Source: JAQBQZ01 sp964406475
GTDB lineage: Bacteria; Patescibacteriota; Minisyncoccia; Phycocordibacterales; CAIRYW01
NCBI GenBank assembly: GCA_964406475.1
Contig: CAYORS010000019.1
Coordinates: 1 to 9,655 of the forward strand
Direction: 5' to 3'
DNA: 9,655 nt
Numbering within the stretch: position 1 is the stretch's first letter; each line of letters begins with the position of its first letter. A program made the position numbers and the translations under genes. This document shows, in pieces, positions 1 to 4,524 of the stretch. The notes under the pieces are model-generated. The model saw only the letters and a list, made by a program, of their open reading frames with translations. It searched no databases and was not told the DNA's origin.

Positions 1-1558
1 TTGAGAAGTTAATAGTCATTTGCTGTGCATCTGAAACTTGTGAAGTTACCTGCATCGCAAAATCAGATTCTTTGTAAAGATCTGGCCATTTTTGAAAAGC
101 GAGCTTATTGAGAATATTAGTTACTCGAGCAGCGTGCTTTTGAGATACACAGAAAACAATACCTTTACCAAACAAAGGCACACCTACTTGCTTTGCAACA
201 GGATCAAAGAGACCATTTTCAATGAATGCCTTACACATGGCAATATTTGTTTCTTCATTGAAGAACTTTCTCTCATAGTGCTTTTCGTTAAAGATTTGAT
301 CTACAGTTTCTCCGTCTTCGGCTGTTGTATGAACAGCGAACCCGTCATCAGATAAAAGCTTTGTGGTGATCTCTGTGCGAGCATCTACAACAATAGGGTT
401 GATTAGAAATCCGTCTTGTACACCTTTAAGAAGGTCATATCGGTATGTTGGCTGACCTGGCTCACAACCAAATGTTTTATAGGTATCCAACATTTGTCTT
501 CGCTCAAACTCTCTTTGAGTATTTTCATCTTCGCCATCAAGCCCCTTGAGATAGTCTTTAGGGGTAGCAGTAAGTCCCAATTTATATCCAACAAAGTATT
601 CAAAAACCGCACGAGAGTTTCCACCAATAGATCTGTGGGCTTCGTCTGAAATTACAAACTCAAAATCGGTTGGAGAAAATTCTTTCTTATACCGATCATT
701 CGCCATGAATGTCTGGATTGTTGAAACAACAATTTGTGCACGTTGCCAAGAATCACGAGCGTCTTTATAGATTACGCAAGTATAATCACGCCCCAAGTAC
801 TGTCTAAAAGCCTTATATGATTGATCCTCAAGTTCAATACGATCAACCAAGAAAAGAACTCGTCGTGCATTACCAGATTTTAAAAATAGTTTAATTACCG
901 CCGCTGATGTCAGTGTTTTTCCTGTACCAGTCGCCATTTCAAACAAGAAACGAGTATTTCCTTGAAGTCCTGATTGTTGAATAGCTTTAATTGCTTCCAC
1001 CTGATATGGACGCATTTGTTTTAAATTGTTTGCTCTAAGGAATTCTGATCGTAAAGCATCATCTTTAAAAGACGGATCATTCTCAAAGCTAGGCATTTGA
1101 GAAGCGATAATATAATTTTCATCTACGACCGTAGAAGCTAATTCTTGAGGGTTTGGTGTGTAGCTTTCAAATTGAGTGATAGATTCTTGCGTAGGAAAAC
1201 GAGCGATAGTATCAGGGTTACCGTGTTTAGTATCCCAAAAATAATGGAGGTTTCCGTTTGAGAGTATGACAAAACGAGCACCGACATTGCGTGCATAATT
1301 GCGAGCCTGTTCTTTTGCTGAAAGTGGCTCAATAGATTCTTTTTTAGCTTCAAGCACAACAAGAGGACGACCGTCTTTATCAAGCAGAAGATAGTCTATA
1401 TATCCCTTAGGAATGTTTTCAAAATCGTCTCCAGCATCAGCAATACTTACACCAGGCTCTAGAGTGACATTTGCCTTACCTTTTTCAGAATCCTCAAAAC
1501 GCCAACCTGCTTGTTCAAGTAGTTTGTTTATTTTTATTCGTGCTGACGCTTCTTTCAT
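1..1558 (-). CDS. hsdR: Type I restriction endonuclease subunit R (HsdR), N-terminal part, truncated by window edge
   Basis: This is the motor and nuclease subunit of a type I restriction-modification complex, which translocates DNA and cuts unmodified DNA. The frame is open from the ATG at 1558 to the left edge, giving 519 residues. Residues 51-72 hold the HsdR-type PD-(D/E)XK nuclease motif: D55, then E70-A-K72. An SF2 helicase core follows: Q-motif-like MRPYQ (182-186), Walker A EMATGTGKT (207-215), DEAH (305-308), LTATP motif III (329-333), and IVFCVSQKHA (467-476) opening the second RecA fold. The order resembles EcoEI-type R subunits, which run to roughly 800-1000 residues, so about 300-500 residues lie beyond the edge. 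The start is 23 nt after the Smr gene, with a TGATATAAT promoter element 8 nt upstream and no Shine-Dalgarno site. hsdM and hsdS are not in view and may lie further left. A solitary DEAD/DEAH nuclease-helicase is the alternative if they are absent. Confidence 0.92.
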   Translation of the reverse strand, partial: MKEASARIKINKLLEQAGWRFEDSEKGKANVTLEPGVSIADAGDDFENIPKGYIDYLLLDKDGRPLVVLEAKKESIEPLSAKEQARNYARNVGARFVILSNGNLHYFWDTKHGNPDTIARFPTQESITQFESYTPNPQELASTVVDENYIIASQMPSFENDPSFKDDALRSEFLRANNLKQMRPYQVEAIKAIQQSGLQGNTRFLFEMATGTGKTLTSAAVIKLFLKSGNARRVLFLVDRIELEDQSYKAFRQYLGRDYTCVIYKDARDSWQRAQIVVSTIQTFMANDRYKKEFSPTDFEFVISDEAHRSIGGNSRAVFEYFVGYKLGLTATPKDYLKGLDGEDENTQREFERRQMLDTYKTFGCEPGQPTYRYDLLKGVQDGFLINPIVVDARTEITTKLLSDDGFAVHTTAEDGETVDQIFNEKHYERKFFNEETNIAMCKAFIENGLFDPVAKQVGVPLFGKGIVFCVSQKHAARVTNILNKLAFQKWPDLYKESDFAMQVTSQVSDAQQMTINFS

Positions 1559-1566
1559 GTTGATTC

Positions 1567-1575
1567 ATTATATCA
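1567..1575 (-). promoter_or_regulatory. Extended -10 promoter for hsdR (predicted near-leaderless)
   Basis: Read on the minus strand, TGATATAAT is an exact extended -10 element (TGn plus TATAAT), with the hexamer at 1572-1567. The expected transcription start is about 1560, only 2 nt before the ATG at 1558. No convincing -35 is seen, which is normal for extended -10 promoters. It lies in the 23-nt gap after the Smr gene, so hsdR could be transcribed on its own. Confidence 0.5.
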
Positions 1576-1581
1576 CCCATT

Positions 1582-1845
1582 TTAAAACTGAGCATCCACC
1601 ACCCCATCCTTTGAATTATCAAATGCAACACCTTTTTGGGAGAGATAATTGACCACAAAGCTCGGGAGAACGGGCATAAACTCGCTCCGGAGCCCACGAC
1701 CTACAATGAGGCGGATCTTGCCCGCCCCGCCTCGTATAAGCTCATCTATGAGGTCTTTCGCCTCTCCGGTAGTATAACCATGTAGGTCGATGATTTCATC
1801 AAAATCTTTCTCTTGTATCTTTGATACCGGTGTGTAGTAACTCAT
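1582..1845 (-). CDS. Small Smr-domain protein
   Basis: This 87-residue protein is essentially a single Smr domain, the fold at the C-terminus of MutS2, which in other members binds or nicks nucleic acids. It carries the hallmark D20-L-H-G23 motif, a helix with acidic and leucine residues (29-38), then the strand IRLIVGRG (44-51), followed by a PVLPSFVVNYL helix (58-68). The second Smr motif is usually HGKG; here it is VGRG (48-51), so the histidine is replaced by valine. The initiator ATG is 4 nt after the stop of the upstream membrane protein, and no Shine-Dalgarno site is visible, so translational coupling is likely. hsdR follows 23 nt later. Whether it acts on RNA or DNA cannot be told from sequence. 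The family call is confident; the function is open. Confidence 0.85.
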   Translation of the reverse strand: MSYYTPVSKIQEKDFDEIIDLHGYTTGEAKDLIDELIRGGAGKIRLIVGRGLRSEFMPVLPSFVVNYLSQKGVAFDNSKDGVVDAQF

Positions 1846-1849
1846 ATAA

Positions 1850-2287
1850 TTAGCTCACAACAATCTGCATCAAAATATAAAGCAAAAGTCCCCACCACGA
1901 ACAAAATGAAATCATAAAAGAAAAAAATATTTTGCGCTGTAGACGTATATCAAGAATCTCTCTTGCTTTACCTTCTCTTTCTTTTTGGAGAAGATATGGG
2001 CTTACCACAAACGACAAGAAACATCCGTTGAATATCATCAAGGCTTCAAGAGCAAGCATTACACGATAGCTTTCAAAACTAAAAGACTCGCCTCGATAGA
2101 GAAGAAAGGTACCCAAAACCACACACCACATTCCAACCCAAATGAGAGGCTTGGTGACTTTGTGTGTGCGAATAGTGGCTTCTGTCCAATACGAAGATGT
2201 TCGCCCAAGGAATCCGTGAATATCGATGACAGTGACTGACCCGAGTCCAATAATGAATCCTGCGATAGTGATGAAGAGTTCGAACAT
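1850..2287 (-). CDS. Conserved-looking four-helix membrane protein, function unknown
   Basis: I do not recognise a named family. The 145 residues show four likely membrane spans, at about 3-22, 47-64, 75-98 and 120-143. The first loop (22-46) is unusually rich in polar and aromatic residues that look functional: D22, H24-G-F, R29, W34-T-E36, R40-T-H42-K43. The third loop (99-119) is strongly charged (QKEREGKAREILDIRLQRK). This pattern suggests an integral membrane protein with a conserved extramembrane loop, not a random hydrophobic ORF. It begins 31 nt after the Fic stop, has its own -10 (2316-2311), and is followed after 4 nt by the Smr gene, so the two are probably cotranscribed. No Shine-Dalgarno site is present before the ATG. 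An alternative start is unlikely because an in-frame stop lies at 2312-2314. Confidence 0.75.
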   Translation of the reverse strand: MFELFITIAGFIIGLGSVTVIDIHGFLGRTSSYWTEATIRTHKVTKPLIWVGMWCVVLGTFLLYRGESFSFESYRVMLALEALMIFNGCFLSFVVSPYLLQKEREGKAREILDIRLQRKIFFSFMISFCSWWGLLLYILMQIVVS

Positions 2288-2310
2288 GGTGATGATTGTT
2301 AGTTTTTGTA

Positions 2311-2316
2311 ATTATA
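2311..2316 (-). promoter_or_regulatory. Candidate -10 hexamer before the four-helix membrane protein
   Basis: An exact TATAAT on the minus strand sits just past the Fic stop codon (2319-2321). The expected start near 2304 would leave a leader of about 17 nt before the ATG at 2287, so this gene departs from the 6-8 nt spacing seen elsewhere. No good -35 is visible. Confidence 0.4.
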
Positions 2317-2318
2317 TC

Positions 2319-3299
2319 CTACCTGAGCATTTGAGTGACCAGAGCGACCATTTGTTCTTTCTTCTCTGGCTTGCTTTCTGCAATGAGTAGTGTGAGAGCG
2401 GTTAAGGCGTTTGGGTTAATATTTTTCATCGTCTTGAGTCTGATTTTTCTAAGGAACCAAATAAAGGCAAAGGCTCCTGATCGCTTGTTACCATCTACAA
2501 AAGGATGATCCTTTACCATGAAATACAATAGATGTGCAGACTTTTCCTCGAGAGTTGGATACACCGGCTTCCCACCAAAAGACTGCATGACATTCCCTAT
2601 TATTCCCTCGACCGCACCCTCTCTCCTCTCTTGTGCAAATATATGGGTTGCTTCACCCTTTTTAATGAGTTCCTGACGTAGACTTGCAATAGCTTCAAGC
2701 AGGTCTTGCCCCGTAAGCTTCACTGCCTTTTTATTTGTGCCAACTGTTTTCAACTCCTCCTTATCATATGCATCAAGCGACATCCATGTACTACCAAATT
2801 CTTTTACAAGTTCCAAGATTGCTTTTGGGTCAAGTGCCACATGCTCAGGCAAAAGACCTTGAATAGATTCCACTGTCTTTAGGAATTCTTGATAGTTCTT
2901 TTGGATTTGCTTGCGGTTTATTGTATAGCCTTTAGTGATGTGTTCACGGAGGGTTTTTGTAGCCCATTTACGGAATTCTGTTGCTGTTTTTGAATTGACT
3001 CTATAACCCACAGAGATGATAGCATCTAGATTGTAGTATTCGATTGTACGTTTTATCTTCCTATTCCCCTCGATTTGAACTGTTGCATTTTTTGCAACAG
3101 TTGACTTTTGAGAGAGCTCATTTTCTTTGTAAATATTTTTTAAGTGGCGAGAAATAACTGATTTGTCTCGACCAAATACATCAGCTATTTGATCCAATGT
3201 AGCCCAAATAGTCTGATGACCAAAATCCCCACGAAGTTCGATCGCACCATTCTTCGCTTGATAGATAATCCTATTGTTTTGAGATTGTGGTTTATTCAT
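2319..3299 (-). CDS. RhuM-Fic/Doc fusion protein (RhuM-like N-terminal domain, Fic C-terminal domain)
   Basis: This 326-residue protein joins two domains. Residues about 10-130 match the RhuM virulence-protein type, with a helix-turn-helix-like segment (LDQIADVFGRDKSVISRHLK, 35-54) and the YYNLDAIISVGYRVNS stretch (88-103). Residues about 195-326 form a Fic/Doc fold with the catalytic loop HPFVDGNKRSG (265-275). Fic enzymes transfer a nucleotide or phosphate onto hydroxyl groups of target proteins. The loop reads GNKR, not GNGRxxR: a lysine (K272) replaces the second glycine, as in the Doc kinase, and A276 sits where AMP-transferases have the second arginine. Activity may therefore be Doc-like; this is inference. 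The start was set at the ATG at 3299, where TATAAT ends 6 nt upstream. The frame stays open to 3623, but that extension has no domain. No Phd-like antidote is adjacent. RhuM genes commonly sit near type I restriction loci, as here. Confidence 0.88.
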   Translation of the reverse strand: MNKPQSQNNRIIYQAKNGAIELRGDFGHQTIWATLDQIADVFGRDKSVISRHLKNIYKENELSQKSTVAKNATVQIEGNRKIKRTIEYYNLDAIISVGYRVNSKTATEFRKWATKTLREHITKGYTINRKQIQKNYQEFLKTVESIQGLLPEHVALDPKAILELVKEFGSTWMSLDAYDKEELKTVGTNKKAVKLTGQDLLEAIASLRQELIKKGEATHIFAQERREGAVEGIIGNVMQSFGGKPVYPTLEEKSAHLLYFMVKDHPFVDGNKRSGAFAFIWFLRKIRLKTMKNINPNALTALTLLIAESKPEKKEQMVALVTQMLR

Positions 3300-3305
3300 G
3301 CATAT

Positions 3306-3311
3306 ATTATA
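3306..3311 (-). promoter_or_regulatory. -10 hexamer for RhuM-Fic gene (predicted leaderless)
   Basis: An exact TATAAT on the minus strand is separated by 6 nt from the ATG at 3299, so the first transcribed base should be the A of the start codon. The upstream -35 region is T-rich without a clear TTGACA. No Shine-Dalgarno site exists. Confidence 0.5.
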
Positions 3312-3366
3312 AATTAAAGTCAGAAAAATAGAAAAACCTTCCAAACCTTTATCCACTCTCATCATA

Positions 3367-3397
3367 TTGACGCTATAGGTAAAAATATGTCTAAAAT
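3367..3397 (+). promoter_or_regulatory. Promoter for the 34-residue ORF / small transcript
   Basis: TTGACG (3367-3372) and TAAAAT (3392-3397) lie 19 nt apart, and the -10 ends 7 nt before the ATG at 3405. The predicted start is near 3404, making the transcript leaderless if the ORF is translated. This promoter diverges from that of the Fic gene. Confidence 0.45.
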
Positions 3398-3404
3398 ATA
3401 TTAG

Positions 3405-3509
3405 ATGACTCTCTCCTCGTTTTTTATTTCTGCTCTCGCGGTTGCTCTTTTGTTTGTTGTGATTGTCTTGCGACAATACGGGATAACCGAAATCACGATT
3501 TCCTTCTGA
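3405..3509 (+). CDS. Candidate 34-residue single-span membrane peptide (or small structured RNA)
   Basis: This short ORF has no recognised family. Translation gives a polar start (MTLSS), one clean hydrophobic span FFISALAVALLFVVIVL (6-22), then a short tail beginning RQYG that would face the cytoplasm by the positive-inside rule. Three independent features frame it: a promoter whose -10 ends 7 nt before the ATG, the stop codon TGA embedded in a terminator stem, and no room for another gene. It is divergent from the Fic gene and convergent with tspO. In size and hydropathy it resembles small stress peptides or type I toxins, but no homology is claimed. The same DNA can also fold: GTGATT (3459-3464) can pair with AATCAC (3491-3496), and ATTGTC (3462-3467) with GACAAT (3472-3477). 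A non-coding RNA of about 125 nt is therefore a serious alternative. Confidence 0.45.
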   Translation: MTLSSFFISALAVALLFVVIVLRQYGITEITISF

Positions 3510-3534
3510 CCTCTGCCTATAGAGGTCTTTTTTT
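3508..3534 (+). terminator. Rho-independent terminator of the small + strand unit
   Basis: GACCTCT (3508-3514) and AGAGGTC (3521-3527) form a perfect 7-bp stem with a 6-nt loop, followed by seven T (3528-3534). The stop codon of the 34-residue ORF overlaps the stem. The T run exists only in the + direction, so the terminator does not serve tspO, whose stop codon (3533-3535) lies in the T tract. Confidence 0.8.
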
Positions 3535-3934
3535 ATCTGTAGTTGAGATATGTAACAGTAAACTGCAAGACTGTAGCGAACGATACCCAGAGTAGATACG
3601 GAATATTCATATAAGCAATCCAACGTGCATGTGGGAATATTGCATACATCCCCCAGATGAGAGTACCGAGGACGAGAATTATATCCACCGCAGCAAGTAG
3701 ATTATTACGGAGCCCAAACTGGATCGGCGTAAATGCAAAGTTAAAAACCAGATTGAGCAAGAATGGTAACGCGACGATAAAAGGAATCTGTTTCTGCCAG
3801 GCAAGCATGAATACCCTACCAAACGATATGGCGATAAGCACATAGAGAAATGTCCACACAGGGCCAAAGATCCACGATGGAGGCGCCCATGTAGGCTTAA
3901 TCAAAGTACTGTACCACCTATATGCATTGTTCAT
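3533..3934 (-). CDS. tspO: TspO/MBR-family protein (tryptophan-rich sensory protein), short four-helix form
   Basis: TspO proteins are membrane proteins that bind porphyrins and other hydrophobic ligands. This 133-residue protein has the family landmarks: W7-Y8, the loop K13-P14-x-W16-x-P18-P19, GPVWTFLY (24-31), NFAFTPIQFGLRNN (65-78), D84 in the fourth family helix, and PYLLWVSFATVLQF (112-125). Usual members have about 150-160 residues and five helices. Here the protein begins directly at the WY-loop, so the first transmembrane helix is absent and four remain (about 23-42, 51-72, 79-98, 105-129). An in-frame TGA at 3956-3958 rules out an upstream extension. The start at 3934 is supported by TGCTATACT ending 7 nt upstream. 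It is divergent from the + strand coiled-coil gene. Short forms may be normal in this lineage, so this need not be a decayed gene. Confidence 0.9.
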   Translation of the reverse strand: MNNAYRWYSTLIKPTWAPPSWIFGPVWTFLYVLIAISFGRVFMLAWQKQIPFIVALPFLLNLVFNFAFTPIQFGLRNNLLAAVDIILVLGTLIWGMYAIFPHARWIAYMNIPYLLWVSFATVLQFTVTYLNYR

Positions 3935-3936
3935 AG

Positions 3937-3950
3937 TATACAGTATAGCA
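3937..3950 (-). promoter_or_regulatory. Extended -10 promoter for tspO with overlapping inverted repeat
   Basis: On the minus strand TGCTATACT (3950-3942) is an extended -10. The hexamer (3947-3942) ends 7 nt before the ATG at 3934, predicting a 1-nt leader. The same bases contain the 11-nt palindrome TATACTGTATA (3947-3937), which could be a small operator or may simply reflect two tandem TATACT boxes (the second at 3940-3935). Confidence 0.5.
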
Positions 3951-3961
3951 AAGGTTCAAAT

Positions 3962-3989
3962 TTGACTTTCTATTGACAATATGTATAAT
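3962..3989 (+). promoter_or_regulatory. Promoter for the 120-residue coiled-coil gene
   Basis: TTGACT (3962-3967) and TATAAT (3984-3989) are spaced 16 nt apart, the most consensus-like sigma-70 promoter in the window. Expected transcription start is about 3996, leaving a leader of roughly 49 nt before the ATG at 4045. It is divergent from the tspO promoter. Confidence 0.65.
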
Positions 3990-4003
3990 ATGTATTGGAA
4001 AAA

Positions 4004-4019
4004 GCTGTTAGAAAACAGC
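4004..4019 (+). other. Hairpin in the 5' leader of the coiled-coil gene
   Basis: GCTGTT (4004-4009) and AACAGC (4014-4019) form a perfect 6-bp stem with a 4-nt AGAA loop, about 8 nt from the predicted transcript start. A 5'-terminal stem often protects mRNA or sets translation level; no ligand-binding core is visible, so it is not called a riboswitch. Confidence 0.45.
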
Positions 4020-4044
4020 AAAGCAACCCACGACCAACACCCAT

Positions 4045-4407
4045 ATGAAGAAAGTTGTAAAAGAACTCACCCTCCGGGCTGGATTGTATCTAGCCACCGG
4101 CCTCGGGTTTGTAATCCAACACTGGAGAAAAATCGCTGCGCTCGGAATCAGTGCAACGATCCTTGCCCTTGTTTGGGACAACATGAGGCTTCGTGATGAG
4201 CTAACATTCACCCAAGGATGCCTCAAAGTCGTTCAAGAAAACCTTGTGAGGACAGACCTTGAACTTGATGAGAAGGAAAGAGACTTGAACAATCTCAAGA
4301 ACTACCTTTCATCACACGAGAAAGGAATGCGGGAGCTTGCTAATGACAACAAACTTCTCCTTAGCCAGTCTAGAGGGGCTCAAGGAGTTTTGAGTTCTTC
4401 ACATTGA
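4045..4407 (+). CDS. Small membrane-anchored coiled-coil protein, function unknown
   Basis: No named family is recognised. The 120 residues open with a basic stretch (MKKVVKELTLRAG), then two hydrophobic runs (14-24, and 30-44 with IAALGISATILALVW), followed by a charged heptad-like region from about 46 to 108 (for example LELDEKERDLNNLKNYL, 72-88) that should form a coiled coil. The likely picture is an inner-membrane anchor with a coiled coil on one side, similar in build to small scaffold or cell-division helper proteins, but no function is claimed. The gene has its own promoter, leader hairpin and terminator, so it is a stand-alone transcription unit. The ATG at 4045 has no Shine-Dalgarno site. 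Another frame (3981-4196) is open but lacks protein-like composition. Codon use and composition look protein-like in this frame. Confidence 0.7.
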   Translation: MKKVVKELTLRAGLYLATGLGFVIQHWRKIAALGISATILALVWDNMRLRDELTFTQGCLKVVQENLVRTDLELDEKERDLNNLKNYLSSHEKGMRELANDNKLLLSQSRGAQGVLSSSH

Positions 4408-4414
4408 CCCACAC

Positions 4415-4450
4415 ACCACATCTTCGCAAGAAGCTCTGTGGTTTTTTATT
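4415..4450 (+). terminator. Rho-independent terminator of the coiled-coil gene
   Basis: The outer stem ACCACA (4415-4420) / TGTGGT (4437-4442) encloses an inner stem CTTC (4422-4425) / GAAG (4430-4433) closed by a GCAA tetraloop. The outer stem runs into TTTTTT (4442-4447), then ATT. It begins 8 nt after the stop codon at 4405-4407. Confidence 0.8.
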
Positions 4451-4468
4451 TAGCGACGTAGGAAGAGT

Positions 4469-4496
4469 AAAGAGAAAGTGATCACACTTTCTCTTT
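4469..4496. terminator. Perfect 12-bp inverted repeat between convergent genes, likely terminator for the helicase operon
   Basis: AAAGAGAAAGTG (4469-4480) and CACTTTCTCTTT (4485-4496) are exact complements around a 4-nt ATCA loop. It lies between the ends of the + coiled-coil gene and the minus-strand helicase gene, 29 nt beyond the helicase stop. Read from the helicase side, the stem ends in CTTTCTCTTT and continues TACTCTT, pyrimidine-rich but not a full T tract. It may stop or protect the 3' end of the helicase mRNA. Confidence 0.55.
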
Positions 4497-4524
4497 CGAG
4501 TCGAGGGGCTGACTGCGGAGTCTT

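Noticed and set aside
3508..3534. The same hairpin as a terminator for tspO
   Set aside because: In the minus direction the stem is preceded by A residues (part of tspO's own end) and is not followed by a T run.
3300..3623. Open in-frame extension upstream of the RhuM-Fic start, which would make a 434-residue protein
   Set aside because: The extension has no domain-like composition, overlaps the 34-residue + strand unit and the tspO 3' end, and the ATG at 3299 has a well-placed TATAAT.
3973..3978. Exact TTGACA on the + strand
   Set aside because: It is only 5 nt from TATAAT (3984-3989), and no -10 lies at proper spacing; the TTGACT at 3962-3967 fits with 16 nt.
3981..4196. A 71-codon + strand frame beginning inside the promoter of the coiled-coil gene
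   Set aside because: Its ATG overlaps the -10 box, upstream of the predicted transcript start, and the product is rich in H, P, C and R with no protein-like pattern.
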